Assembly: GCA_037893225.1 (NCBI GenBank)
Contig: JAZGUH010000759.1
Location: forward strand, 62,001-126,000
From: Hippasteria phrygiana
Taxonomy: Eukaryota > Echinodermata > Asteroidea > Valvatida > Goniasteridae
Length of the DNA stretch: 64,000 nt
Direction of reading: 5' to 3'
Every line of letters starts with the position of its first letter. Positions within the stretch are counted from its first letter, which is position 1. The position numbers and the translations under genes are program-made. A model generated the notes under the pieces. It saw nothing but the letters and a program-made list of their open reading frames with translations, made no database searches and had not been told where the DNA came from. This document shows, one piece after another, positions 22,984-35,924 of this stretch.

Positions 22984-24201
22984 GTTGGTTCATGGTTGGT
23001 TCATGGTTGGTTCATGGTTGGTTCATGGTTGGTTCATGGTTGGTTCATGGTTGGTTCATGGTTGGATCATGGTTGGTTCATGGTTGGATCATGGTTGGAT
23101 CATGGTTGGATCATGGTTGGATCATGGTTGGATCATGGTTGGATCATGGTTGGTTCATGGTTGGTTCATGGTTGGTTCATGGTTGGTTCATGGTTGGTTC
23201 ATGGTTGGTTCATGGTTGGTTCATGGTTGGTTCATGGTTGGTTCATGGTTGGATCATGGTTGGATCATGGTTGGATCATGGTTGGTTCATGGTTGGATCA
23301 TGGTTGGATCATGGTTGGATCATGGTTGGTTCATGGTTGGTTCATGGTTGGTTCATGGTTGGTTCATGGTTGGTTCATGGTTGGTTCATGGTTGGTTCAT
23401 GGTTGGTTCATGGTTGGTTCATGGTTGGTTCATGGTTGGTTCATGGTTGGTTCATGGTTGGTTCATGGTTGGTTCATGGTTGGTTCATGGTTGGTTCATG
23501 GTTGGTTCATGGTTGGTTCATGGTTGGTTCATGGTTGGTTCATGGTTGGTTCATGGTTGGTTCATGGTTGGTTCATGGTTGGTTCATGGTTGGTTCATGG
23601 TTGGTTCATGGTTGGTTCATGGTTGGTTCATGGTTGGTTCATGGTTGGTTCATGGTTGGTTCATGGTTGGTTCATGGTTGGTTCATGGTTGGTTCATGGT
23701 TGGTTCATGGTTGGTTCATGGTTGGTTCATGGTTGGTTCATGGTTGGTTCATGGTTGGTTCATGGTTGGTTCATGGTTGGTTCATGGTTGGTTCATGGTT
23801 GGTTCATGGTTGGTTCATGGTTGGTTCATGGTTGGTTCATGGTTGGTTCATGGTTGGTTCATGGTTGGTTCATGGTTGGTTCATGGTTGGTTCATGGTTG
23901 GTTCATGGTTGGTTCATGGTTGGTTCATGGTTGGTTCATGGTTGGTTCATGGTTGGTTCATGGTTGGTTCATGGTTGGTTCATGGTTGGTTCATGGTTGG
24001 TTCATGGTTGGTTCATGGTTGGTTCATGGTTGGTTCATGGTTGGTTCATGGTTGGTTCATGGTCGGTTCATGGTCGGTTCATGGTCGGTTCATGGTCGGT
24101 TCATGGTCGGTTCATGGTCGGTTCATGGTCGGTTCATGGTCGGTTCATGGTCGGTTCATGGTCGGTTCATGGTCGGTTCATGGTCGGTTCATGGTCGGTT
24201 C
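22984..24201 (+). repeat. 11-bp satellite array 10
   Basis: 1,218 bp. Head with ATC clusters about 23061-23150 and 23250-23325, basic run to about 24060, then about 13 GTCGG units up to an abrupt junction with a truncated spacer. First GTCGG units in the window. The head is nearly the same as that of array 11 (GTCGG begins about 1,080 bp in versus about 1,090 bp). Confidence 0.97.
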
Positions 24202-24368
24202 TTATATTCACACGCACAGGACGGGAAAACAACAAGAATTGAATCCGGTCCTGGAGTTTACGGGACCACTACTCCAAAACCACAAGGAGGAAAGTTTTCA
24301 AAATGTGCTTATATTTTAGCCACATATCTTGCCTTTATACATCAGAAAATATAGGGTGGCTGACGATG
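24202..24368 (+). repeat. 5'-truncated type A spacer (167 bp)
   Basis: Corresponds to the last 167 bp of a type A spacer (equivalent to 948-1114). The left 57-bp repeat and about 50 bp after it are missing; GTCGG units join directly at CGGTTC|TTATATTCACACG. The right 57-bp repeat is intact. Consistent with a deletion or illegitimate exchange whose left end fell inside a GTCGG block. Confidence 0.96.
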
Positions 24369-27182
24369 GTTGGTTCATGGTTGGTTCATGGTTGGTTCAT
24401 GGTTGGTTCATGGTTGGTTCATGGTTGGTTCATGGTTGGTTCATGGTTGGATCATGGTTGGTTCATGGTTGGATCATGGTTGGATCATGGTTGGATCATG
24501 GTTGGATCATGGTTGGATCATGGTTGGATCATGGTTGGTTCATGGTTGGTTCATGGTTGGTTCATGGTTGGTTCATGGTTGGTTCATGGTTGGTTCATGG
24601 TTGGTTCATGGTTGGTTCATGGTTGGTTCATGGTTGGATCATGGTTGGATCATGGTTGGATCATGGTTGGTTCATGGTTGGATCATGGTTGGATCATGGT
24701 TGGATCATGGTTGGTTCATGGTTGGTTCATGGTTGGTTCATGGTTGGTTCATGGTTGGTTCATGGTTGGTTCATGGTTGGTTCATGGTTGGTTCATGGTT
24801 GGTTCATGGTTGGTTCATGGTTGGTTCATGGTTGGTTCATGGTTGGTTCATGGTTGGTTCATGGTTGGTTCATGGTTGGTTCATGGTTGGTTCATGGTTG
24901 GTTCATGGTTGGTTCATGGTTGGTTCATGGTTGGTTCATGGTTGGTTCATGGTTGGTTCATGGTTGGTTCATGGTTGGTTCATGGTTGGTTCATGGTTGG
25001 TTCATGGTTGGTTCATGGTTGGTTCATGGTTGGTTCATGGTTGGTTCATGGTTGGTTCATGGTTGGTTCATGGTTGGTTCATGGTTGGTTCATGGTTGGT
25101 TCATGGTTGGTTCATGGTTGGTTCATGGTTGGTTCATGGTTGGTTCATGGTTGGTTCATGGTTGGTTCATGGTTGGTTCATGGTTGGTTCATGGTTGGTT
25201 CATGGTTGGTTCATGGTTGGTTCATGGTTGGTTCATGGTTGGTTCATGGTTGGTTCATGGTTGGTTCATGGTTGGTTCATGGTTGGTTCATGGTTGGTTC
25301 ATGGTTGGTTCATGGTTGGTTCATGGTTGGTTCATGGTTGGTTCATGGTTGGTTCATGGTTGGTTCATGGTTGGTTCATGGTTGGTTCATGGTTGGTTCA
25401 TGGTTGGTTCATGGTTGGTTCATGGTTGGTTCATGGTTGGTTCATGGTTGGTTCATGGTCGGTTCATGGTCGGTTCATGGTCGGTTCATGGTCGGTTCAT
25501 GGTCGGTTCATGGTCGGTTCATGGTCGGTTCATGGTCGGTTCATGGTCGGTTCATGGTCGGTTCATGGTCGGTTCATGGTCGGTTCATGGTCGGTTCTTG
25601 GTCGGTTCATGGTCGGTTCATGGTCGGTTCATGGTCGGTTCATGGTCGGTTCATGGTCGGTTCATGGTCGGTTCATGGTCGGTTCATGGTCGGTTCATGG
25701 TCGGTTCATGGTCGGTTCATGGTCGGTTCATGGTCGGTTCATGGTCGGTTCATGGTCGGTTCATGGTCGGTTCATGGTCGGTTCATGGTCGGTTCATGGT
25801 CGGTTCATGGTCGGTTCATGGTCGGTACATGGTCGGTTCATGGTCGGATCATGGTCGGTTCATGGTCGGTTCATGGTCGGTTCATGGTCGGATCATGGTC
25901 GGATCATGGTCGGATAATGGTCGGTTCATGGTCGGTTCATGGTCGGTTCATGGTCGGTTCATGGTCGGTTCATGGTCGGTTCATGGTCGGTTCATGGTCG
26001 GTTCATGGTCGGTTCATGGTCGGTTCATGGTCGGTTCATGGTCGGTTCATGGTCGGTTCATGGTCGGTTCATGGTCGGTTCATGGTCGGTTCATGGTCGG
26101 TTCATGGTCGGTTCATGGTCGGTTCATGGTCGGTTCATGGTCGGTTCATGGTCGGTTCATGGTCGGTTCATGGTCGGTTCATGGTCGGTTCATGGTCGGT
26201 TCATGGTCGGTTCATGGTCGGTTCATGGTCGGTTCATGGTCGGTTCATGGTCGGTTCATGGTCGGTTCATGGTCGGTTCATGGTTGGTTCATGGTTGGTT
26301 CATGGTTGGTTCATGGTTGGTTCATGGTTGGTTCATGGTTGGTTCATGGTTGGTTCATGGTTGGTTCATGGTTGGTTCATGGTTGGTTCATGGTTGGTTC
26401 ATGGTTGGTTCACGGTTGGTTCATGGTTGGTTCATGGTTGGTTCATGGTTGGTTCATGGTTGGTTCATGGTTGGTTCATGGTTGGTTCATGGTTGGTTCA
26501 TGGTTGGTTCATGGTTGGTTCATGGTTGGTTCATGGTTGGTTCATGGTTGGTTCATGGTTGGTTCATGGTTGGTTCATGGTTGGTTCATGGTTGGTTCAT
26601 GGTTGGTTCATGGTTGGTTCATGGTTGGTTCATGGTTGGTTCATGGTTGGTTCATGGTTGGTTCATGGTTGGTTCATGGTTGGTTCATGGTTGGTTCATG
26701 GTTGGTTCATGGTTGGTTCATGGTTGGTTCATGGTTGGTACATGGTTGGTTCATGGTTGGTTCATGGTTGGTTCATGGTTGGTTCATGGTTGGTTCATGG
26801 TTGGTTCATGGTTGGTTCTTGGTTGGATCTTGGTTGGTTCATGGTTGGATCATGGTTGGATCATGGTTGGATCATGGTTGGTTCATGGTTGGTTCATGGT
26901 TGGTTCATGGTTGGTTCATGGTTGGTTCATGGTTGGTTCATGGTTGGTTCATGGTTGGTTCATGGTTGGTTCATGGTTGGTTCATGGTTGGTTCTTGGTT
27001 GGTTCTTGGTTGGTTCTTGGTTGGTGCATGGTTGGTTCATGGTTGGTTCATGGTTGGTTCATGGTTGGTTCATGGTTGGTTCATGGTTGGTTCATGGTTG
27101 GTTCATGGTTGGTTCATGGTTGGTTCATGGTTGGTTCATGGTTGGTTCATGGTTGGTTCATGGTTGGTTCATGGTTGGTTCA
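24369..27182 (+). repeat. 11-bp satellite array 11
   Basis: 2,814 bp (255 units plus 9). Basic/ATC head to about 25457, GTCGG block about 25459-26280 with TTCTTGG (about 25597), TACATGG (about 25826), ATC units and one ATAATGG unit (about 25914), then basic units with a lone TTCACGG near 26412, TACATGG about 26738, TTCTTGG-ATCTTGG about 26817, three TTCTTGG plus TGCATGG about 26993-27027, and a basic tail. Confidence 0.97.
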
Positions 27183-27385
27183 TATTTTAGCCACATATCT
27201 TGCCTTTCTACATCAGAAAATATAGGATTGCTGACGATGTATAACTGGACTTATGGACAGTTCCGTCAACCCCGTCACTAAGGATTTTATTCTATTCACA
27301 CGCACAGGACGGGAAAACAACAAGAACTGAATCCGGTGCTAGAGTTTACGGGACCACTACTCCAAAACCACAAGGAGGAAAGTTT
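27183..27385 (+). repeat. Type B spacer, copy 1 (203 bp)
   Basis: Aligns without indels to the first 203 bp of type A with about 12 substitutions, including CTTTCTACATC, TAGGATTGCTGACG, CCGTCAACCCCGTCAC, GGATTTTATTC and GGTGCTAGAG. It stops at AGGAGGAAAGTTT and lacks the last 71 bp (the right 57-bp repeat and its lead-in); GTCGG units follow immediately. All six type B copies look identical to each other. Confidence 0.97.
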
Positions 27386-27758
27386 GGTCGGTTCATGGTC
27401 GGTTCATGGTCGGTTCATGGTCGGTTCATGGTCGGTTCATGGTCGGTTCATGGTCGGTTCATGGTCGGTTCATGGTCGGTTCATGGTCGGTTCATGGTCG
27501 GTTCATGGTCGGTTCATGGTCGGTTCATGGTCGGTTCATGGTCGGTTCATGGTCGGTACATGGTCGGTTCATGGTCGGTTCATGGTTGGATCATGGTTGG
27601 TTCATGGTTGGTTCATGGTTGGTTCATGGTTGGATCATGGTTGGATCATGGTTGGTTCATGGTTGGATCATGGTTGGATCATGGTTGGATCATGGTTGGA
27701 TCATGGTTGGTTCATGGTTGGTTCATGGTTGGTTCATGGTTGGTTCATGGTTGGTTCA
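27386..27758 (+). repeat. 11-bp satellite array 12 (short type B module)
   Basis: 373 bp (33 units plus 10). About 18 GTCGG units including one TACATGGTCGG near 27556, then basic/ATC mixed tail in the order A TTT AA T AAAA and five TTC units. Same plan as arrays 15 and 19, one unit shorter. Confidence 0.97.
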
Positions 27759-28032
27759 TATTTTAGCCATATATCTTGCCTTTATACATCAGAAAATATA
27801 GGGTGGCTAACGATGTATAACTGGACTTATGGACAGTTCCGTTAACCCCATCACTAAGGATTATATTATATTCACACGCACAGGACGGGAAAACAACAAG
27901 AATTGAATCCGGTCCTGGAGTTTACGGGACCACTACTCCAAAACCACAAGGAGGAAAGTTTTCAAAATGTGCTTATATTTTAGCCACATATCTTGCCTTT
28001 ATACATCAGAAAATATAGGGTGGCTGACGATG
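27759..28032 (+). repeat. Type A spacer, copy 9
   Basis: Full 274-bp copy, ACATCAG in both 57-bp repeats. Followed by the head order T-A-A-T that is shared by the arrays after the spacers at 35651, 47419, 52971 and 55399. Confidence 0.97.
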
Positions 28033-31000
28033 GTTGGTTCATGGTTGGATCATGGTTGGATCATGGTTGGTTCATGGTTGGTTCATGGTTGGTTCATGGT
28101 TGGTTCATGGTTGGTTCATGGTTGGTTCATGGTTGGTTCATGGTTGGTTCATGGTTGGTTCATGGTTGGTTCATGGTTGGATCATGGTTGGTTCATGGTT
28201 GGTTCATGGTTGGATCATGGTTGGATCATGGTTGGATCATGGTTGGTTCATGGTTGGTTCATGGTTGGATCATGGTTGGATCATGGTTGGATCATGGTTG
28301 GATCATGGTTGGATCATGGTTGGATCATGGTTGGATCATGGTTGGTTCATGGTTGGTTCATGGTTGGTTCATGGTTGGTTCATGGTTGGTTCATGGTTGG
28401 TTCATGGTTGGTTCATGGTTGGTTCATGGTTGGTTCATGGTTGGTTCATGGTTGGTTCATGGTTGGTTCATGGTTGGTTCATGGTTGGTTCATGGTTGGT
28501 TCATGGTTGGTTCATGGTTGGTTCATGGTTGGTTCATGGTTGGTTCATGGTTGGTTCATGGTTGGTTCATGGTTGGTTCATGGTTGGTTCATGGTTGGTT
28601 CATGGTTGGTTCATGGTTGGTTCATGGTTGGTTCATGGTTGGTTCATGGTTGGTTCATGGTTGGTTCATGGTTGGTTCATGGTTGGTTCATGGTTGGTTC
28701 ATGGTTGGTTCATGGTTGGTTCATGGTTGGTTCATGGTTGGTTCATGGTTGGTTCATGGTTGGTTCATGGTTGGTTCATGGTTGGTTCATGGTTGGTTCA
28801 TGGTTGGTTCATGGTTGGTTCATGGTTGGTTCATGGTTGGTTCATGGTTGGTTCATGGTTGGTTCATGGTTGGTTCATGGTTGGTTCATGGTTGGTTCAT
28901 GGTTGGTTCATGGTTGGTTCATGGTTGGTTCATGGTTGGTTCATGGTTGGTTCATGGTTGGATCATGGTTGGTTCATGGTTGGTTCATGGTTGGTTCATG
29001 GTTGGATCATGGTTGGTTCATGGTTGGATCATGGTTGGATCATGGTTGGATCATGGTTGGATCATGGTTGGATCATGGTTGGATCATGGTTGCATCATGG
29101 TTGGTTCATGGTTGGTTCATGGTTGGTTCATGGTTGGTTCATGGTTGGTTCATGGTTGGTTCATGGTTGGTTCATGGTTGGTTCATGGTTGGTTCATGGT
29201 TGGTTCATGGTTGGTTCATGGTTGGTTCATGGTTGGTTCATGGTTGGTTCATGGTTGGTTCATGGTTGGTTCATGGTTGGTTCATGGTTGGTTCATGGTT
29301 GGTTCATGGTTGGTTCATGGTCGGTTCATGGTCGGTTCATGGTCGGTTCATGGTCGGTTCATGGTTGGATCATGGTTGGATCATGGTCGGATCATGGTCG
29401 GATCATGGTCGGATCATGGTCGGATCATGGTCGGATCATGGTCGGATCATGGTCGGATCATGGTCGGATCATGGTCGGATCATGGTCGGATCATGGTCGG
29501 ATCATGGTCGGATCATGGTCGGATCATGGTCGGATCATGGTCGGTTCATGGTCGGTTCATGGTCGGTTCATGGTCGGTTCATGGTCGGTTCATGGTCGGT
29601 TCATGGTCGGTTCATGGTCGGTTCATGGTCGGTTCATGGTCGGTTCATGGTCGGTTCATGGTCGGTTCATGGTCGGTTCATGGTCGGTTCATGGTCGGTT
29701 CATGGTCGGTTCATGGTCGGTTCATGGTCGGTTCATGGTCGGTTCATGGTCGGTTCATGGTCGGTTCATGGTCGGTTCATGGTCGGTTCATGGTCGGTTC
29801 ATGGTCGGTTCATGGTCGGTTCATGGTCGGTTCATGGTCGGTTCATGGTCGGTTCATGGTCGGTTCATGGTCGGTTCATGGTCGGTTCATGGTCGGTTCA
29901 TGGTCGGTTCATGGTCGGTTCATGGTCGGTTCATGGTCGGTTCATGGTCGGTTCATGGTCGGTTCATGGTCGGTTCATGGTCGGTTCATGGTCGGTTCAT
30001 GGTCGGTTCATGGTCGGTTCATGGTCGGTTCATGGTCGGTTCATGGTCGGTTCATGGTCGGTTCATGGTCGGTTCATGGTCGGTTCATGGTCGGTTCATG
30101 GTCGGTTCATGGTCGGTTCATGGTCGGTTCATGGTCGGTTCATGGTCGGTTCATGGTCGGTTCATGGTCGGTTCATGGTCGGTTCATGGTCGGTTCATGG
30201 TCGGTTCATGGTCGGTTCATGGTCGGTTCATGGTCGGTTCATGGTCGGTTCATGGTCGGTTCATGGTCGGTTCATGGTCGGTTCATGGTCGGTTCATGGT
30301 CGGTTCATGGTCGGTTCATGGTCGGTTCATGGTCGGTTCATGGTCGGTTCATGGTCGGTTCATGGTCGGTTCATGGTCGGTTCATGGTCGGTTCATGGTC
30401 GGTTCATGGTCGGTTCATGGTCGGTTCATGGTCGGTTCATGGTCGGTTCATGGTCGGTTCATGGTCGGTTCATGGTCGGTTCATGGTCGGTTCATGGTCG
30501 GTTCATGGTCGGTTCATGGTCGGTTCATGGTCGGTTCATGGTCGGTTCATGGTCGGTTCATGGTCGGTTCATGGTCGGTTCATGGTCGGTTCATGGTCGG
30601 TTCATGGTCGGTTCATGGTCGGTTCATGGTCGGTTCATGGTCGGTTCATGGTCGGTTCATGGTCGGTTCATGGTCGGTTCATGGTCGGTTCATGGTCGGT
30701 TCATGGTCGGTTCATGGTCGGTTCATGGTCGGTTCATGGTCGGTTCATGGTCGGTTCATGGTCGGTTCATGGTCGGTTCATGGTCGGTTCATGGTCGGTT
30801 CATGGTCGGTTCATGGTCGGTTCATGGTCGGTTCATGGTCGGTTCATGGTCGGTTCATGGTCGGTTCATGGTCGGTTCATGGTCGGTTCATGGTCGGTTC
30901 ATGGTCGGTTCATGGTCGGTTCATGGTCGGTTCATGGTCGGTTCATGGTCGGTTCATGGTCGGTTCATGGTCGGTTCATGGTCGGTTCATGGTCGGTTCA

Positions 31001-32991
31001 TGGTCGGTTCATGGTCGGTTCATGGTCGGTTCATGGTCGGTTCATGGTCGGTTCATGGTCGGTTCATGGTCGGTTCATGGTCGGTTCATGGTCGGTTCAT
31101 GGTCGGTTCATGGTCGGTTCATGGTCGGTTCATGGTCGGTTCATGGTCGGTTCATGGTCGGTTCATGGTCGGTTCATGGTCGGTTCATGGTCGGTTCATG
31201 GTCGGTTCATGGTCGGTTCATGGTCGGTTCATGGTCGGTTCATGGTCGGTTCATGGTCGGTTCATGGTCGGTTCATGGTCGGTTCATGGTCGGTTCATGG
31301 TCGGTTCATGGTCGGTTCATGGTCGGTTCATGGTCGGTTCATGGTCGGTTCATGGTCGGTTCATGGTCGGTTCATGGTCGGTTCATGGTCGGTTCATGGT
31401 CGGTTCATGGTCGGTTCATGGTCGGTTCATGGTCGGTTCATGGTCGGTTCATGGTCGGTTCATGGTCGGTTCATGGTCGGTTCATGGTCGGTTCATGGTC
31501 GGTTCATGGTCGGTTCATGGTCGGTTCATGGTCGGTTCATGGTCGGTTCATGGTCGGTTCATGGTCGGTTCATGGTCGGTTCATGGTCGGTTCATGGTCG
31601 GTTCATGGTCGGTTCATGGTCGGTTCTTGGTCGGTTCATGGTCGGTTCATGGTCGGTTCATGGTCGGTTCATGGTCGGTTCATGGTCGGTTCATGGTCGG
31701 TTCATGGTCGGTTCATGGTCGGTTCATGGTCGGTTCATGGTCGGTTCATGGTCGGTTCATGGTCGGTTCATGGTCGGTTCATGGTCGGTTCATGGTCGGT
31801 TCATGGTCGGTTCATGGTCGGTTCATGGTCGGTACATGGTCGGTTCATGGTCGGTTCATGGTCGGATCATGGTCGGTTCATGGTCGGTTCATGGTCGGTT
31901 CATGGTCGGATCATGGTCGGATCATGGTCGGATAATGGTCGGTTCATGGTCGGTTCATGGTCGGTTCATGGTCGGTTCATGGTCGGTTCATGGTTGGTTC
32001 ATGGTTGGTTCATGGTTGGTTCATGGTTGGTTCATGGTTGGTTCATGGTTGGTTCATGGTTGGTTCATGGTTGGTTCATGGTTGGTTCATGGTTGGTTCA
32101 TGGTTGGTTCATGGTTGGTTCATGGTTGGTTCATGGTTGGTTCATGGTTGGTTCATGGTTGGTTCATGGTTGGTTCATGGTTGGTTCATGGTTGGTTCAT
32201 GGTTGGTTCATGGTTGGTTCATGGTTGGTTCATGGTTGGTTCATGGTTGGTTCATGGTTGGTTCATGGTTGGTTCATGGTTGGTTCATGGTTGGTTCATG
32301 GTTGGTTCATGGTTGGTTCATGGTTGGTTCATGGTTGGTTCATGGTTGGTTCATGGTTGGTTCATGGTTGGTTCATGGTTGGTTCATGGTTGGTTCATGG
32401 TTGGTTCATGGTTGGTTCATGGTTGGTTCATGGTTGGTTCATGGTTGGTTCATGGTTGGTTCATGGTTGGTTCATGGTTGGTTCATGGTTGGTACATGGT
32501 TGGTTCATGGTTGGTTCATGGTTGGTTCATGGTTGGTTCATGGTTGGTTCATGGTTGGTTCATGGTTGGTTCTTGGTTGGATCTTGGTTGGTTCATGGTT
32601 GGATCATGGTTGGATCATGGTTGGATCATGGTTGGTTCATGGTTGGTTCATGGTTGGTTCATGGTTGGTTCATGGTTGGTTCATGGTTGGTTCATGGTTG
32701 GTTCATGGTTGGTTCATGGTTGGTTCATGGTTGGTTCATGGTTGGTTCATGGTTGGTTCATGGTTGGTTCATGGTTGGTTCATGGTTGGTTCATGGTTGG
32801 TTCATGGTTGGTTCTTGGTTGGTTCTTGGTTGGTTCTTGGTTGGTGCATGGTTGGTTCATGGTTGGTTCATGGTTGGTTCATGGTTGGTTCATGGTTGGT
32901 TCATGGTTGGTTCATGGTTGGTTCATGGTTGGTTCATGGTTGGTTCATGGTTGGTTCATGGTTGGTTCATGGTTGGTTCATGGTTGGTTCA
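28033..32991 (+). repeat. 11-bp satellite array 13
   Basis: 4,959 bp (450 units plus 9). Basic and ATC units to about 29318 with one GCATCATGG unit near 29090; GTCGG block about 29320-31990, starting with about 15 ATCATGGTCGG units (29386-29540) and holding TTCTTGG near 31625, TACATGG near 31831 and ATAATGG near 31933; then basic units with TACATGG about 32492, TTCTTGG-ATCTTGG about 32571, three TTCTTGG plus TGCATGG about 32813-32847, and a basic tail. Confidence 0.97.
29540..31620 (+). repeat. Homogeneous TTCATGGTCGG block (about 189 units)
   Basis: Unbroken run of the GTCGG variant. The parallel run in array 16 (about 37470-40089) has about 238 units, so this block differs strongly in copy number between related modules. 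Confidence 0.95.
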
Positions 32992-33194
32992 TATTTTAGC
33001 CACATATCTTGCCTTTCTACATCAGAAAATATAGGATTGCTGACGATGTATAACTGGACTTATGGACAGTTCCGTCAACCCCGTCACTAAGGATTTTATT
33101 CTATTCACACGCACAGGACGGGAAAACAACAAGAACTGAATCCGGTGCTAGAGTTTACGGGACCACTACTCCAAAACCACAAGGAGGAAAGTTT
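32992..33194 (+). repeat. Type B spacer, copy 2
   Basis: 203 bp, same substitutions and same right-hand cut at AAAGTTT as the copy at 27183. Preceded by about 14 basic units rather than the T/A mixed tail found before type A spacers. Confidence 0.97.
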
Positions 33195-35063
33195 GGTCGG
33201 TTCATGGTCGGTTCATGGTCGGTTCATGGTCGGTTCATGGTCGGTTCATGGTCGGTTCATGGTCGGTTCATGGTCGGTTCATGGTCGGTTCATGGTCGGT
33301 TCATGGTCGGTTCATGGTCGGTTCATGGTCGGTTCATGGTCGGTTCATGGTCGGTTCATGGTCGGTTCATGGTCGGTTCATGGTCGGTTCATGGTCGGTT
33401 CATGGTCGGTTCATGGTCGGTTCATGGTCGGTTCATGGTCGGTTCATGGTCGGTTCATGGTCGGTTCATGGTCGGTTCATGGTCGGTTCATGGTCGGTTC
33501 ATGGTCGGTTCTTGGTCGGTTCATGGTCGGTTCATGGTCGGTTCATGGTCGGTTCATGGTCGGTTCATGGTCGGTTCATGGTCGGTTCATGGTCGGTTCA
33601 TGGTCGGTTCATGGTCGGTTCATGGTCGGTTCATGGTCGGTTCATGGTCGGTTCATGGTCGGTTCATGGTCGGTTCATGGTCGGTTCATGGTCGGTTCAT
33701 GGTCGGTTCATGGTCGGTACATGGTCGGTTCATGGTCGGTTCATGGTCGGATCATGGTCGGTTCATGGTCGGTTCATGGTCGGTTCATGGTCGGATCATG
33801 GTCGGATCATGGTCGGATAATGGTCGGTTCATGGTCGGTTCATGGTCGGTTCATGGTCGGTTCATGGTCGGTTCATGGTTGGTTCATGGTTGGTTCATGG
33901 TTGGTTCATGGTTGGTTCATGGTTGGTTCATGGTTGGTTCATGGTTGGTTCATGGTTGGTTCATGGTTGGTTCATGGTTGGTTCATGGTTGGTTCATGGT
34001 TGGTTCATGGTTGGTTCATGGTTGGTTCATGGTTGGTTCATGGTTGGTTCATGGTTGGTTCATGGTTGGTTCATGGTTGGTTCATGGTTGGTTCATGGTT
34101 GGTTCATGGTTGGTTCATGGTTGGTTCATGGTTGGTTCATGGTTGGTTCATGGTTGGTTCATGGTTGGTTCATGGTTGGTTCATGGTTGGTTCATGGTTG
34201 GTTCATGGTTGGTTCATGGTTGGTTCATGGTTGGTTCATGGTTGGTTCATGGTTGGTTCATGGTTGGTTCATGGTTGGTTCATGGTTGGTTCATGGTTGG
34301 TTCATGGTTGGTTCATGGTTGGTTCATGGTTGGTTCATGGTTGGTTCATGGTTGGTTCATGGTTGGTTCATGGTTGGTTCATGGTTGGTTCATGGTTGGT
34401 TCATGGTTGGTTCATGGTTGGTTCATGGTTGGTTCATGGTTGGTTCATGGTTGGTTCATGGTTGGTTCATGGTTGGTTCATGGTTGGTTCATGGTTGGTT
34501 CATGGTTGGTTCACGGTTGGTTCATGGTTGGTTCATGGTTGGTTCATGGTTGGTTCATGGTTGGTACATGGTTGGTTCATGGTTGGTTCATGGTTGGTTC
34601 ATGGTTGGTTCATGGTTGGTTCATGGTTGGTTCATGGTTGGTTCTTGGTTGGATCTTGGTTGGTTCATGGTTGGATCATGGTTGGATCATGGTTGGATCA
34701 TGGTTGGTTCATGGTTGGTTCATGGTTGGTTCATGGTTGGTTCATGGTTGGTTCATGGTTGGTTCATGGTTGGTTCATGGTTGGTTCATGGTTGGTTCAT
34801 GGTTGGTTCATGGTTGGTTCATGGTTGGTTCATGGTTGGTTCATGGTTGGTTCATGGTTGGTTCATGGTTGGTTCATGGTTGGTTCTTGGTTGGTTCTTG
34901 GTTGGTTCTTGGTTGGTGCATGGTTGGTTCATGGTTGGTTCATGGTTGGTTCATGGTTGGTTCATGGTTGGTTCATGGTTGGTTCATGGTTGGTTCATGG
35001 TTGGTTCATGGTTGGTTCATGGTTGGTTCATGGTTGGTTCATGGTTGGTTCATGGTTGGTTCA
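33195..35063 (+). repeat. 11-bp satellite array 14 (mid type B module)
   Basis: 1,869 bp (169 units plus 10). GTCGG 33195-33878 with TTCTTGG near 33511, TACATGG near 33717 and ATAATGG near 33818; then basic units with a lone TTCACGG near 34513, TACATGG near 34564, TTCTTGG-ATCTTGG near 34642, three TTCTTGG plus TGCATGG near 34884-34919. Confidence 0.97.
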
Positions 35064-35266
35064 TATTTTAGCCACATATCTTGCCTTTCTACATCAGAAA
35101 ATATAGGATTGCTGACGATGTATAACTGGACTTATGGACAGTTCCGTCAACCCCGTCACTAAGGATTTTATTCTATTCACACGCACAGGACGGGAAAACA
35201 ACAAGAACTGAATCCGGTGCTAGAGTTTACGGGACCACTACTCCAAAACCACAAGGAGGAAAGTTT
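35064..35266 (+). repeat. Type B spacer, copy 3
   Basis: 203-bp copy opening the second B-short module. Confidence 0.97.
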
Positions 35267-35650
35267 GGTCGGTTCATGGTCGGTTCATGGTCGGTTCATG
35301 GTCGGTTCATGGTCGGTTCATGGTCGGTTCATGGTCGGTTCATGGTCGGTTCATGGTCGGTTCATGGTCGGTTCATGGTCGGTTCATGGTCGGTTCATGG
35401 TCGGTTCATGGTCGGTTCATGGTCGGTTCATGGTCGGTTCATGGTCGGTACATGGTCGGTTCATGGTCGGTTCATGGTTGGATCATGGTTGGTTCATGGT
35501 TGGTTCATGGTTGGTTCATGGTTGGATCATGGTTGGATCATGGTTGGTTCATGGTTGGATCATGGTTGGATCATGGTTGGATCATGGTTGGATCATGGTT
35601 GGTTCATGGTTGGTTCATGGTTGGTTCATGGTTGGTTCATGGTTGGTTCA
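35267..35650 (+). repeat. 11-bp satellite array 15 (short type B module)
   Basis: 384 bp (34 units plus 10). GTCGG units with TACATGG near 35448, then the mixed T/A tail. As read, the whole module 35064-35650 equals 46832-47418. Confidence 0.97.
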
Positions 35651-35924
35651 TATTTTAGCCATATATCTTGCCTTTATACATCAGAAAATATAGGGTGGCT
35701 AACGATGTATAACTGGACTTATGGACAGTTCCGTTAACCCCATCACTAAGGATTATATTATATTCACACGCACAGGACGGGAAAACAACAAGAATTGAAT
35801 CCGGTCCTGGAGTTTACGGGACCACTACTCCAAAACCACAAGGAGGAAAGTTTTCAAAATGTGCTTATATTTTAGCCACATATCTTGCCTTTATACATCA
35901 GAAAATATAGGGTGGCTGACGATG
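35651..35924 (+). repeat. Type A spacer, copy 10
   Basis: Full 274-bp copy with ACATCAG in both 57-bp repeats, opening the second A-long module. Confidence 0.97.
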
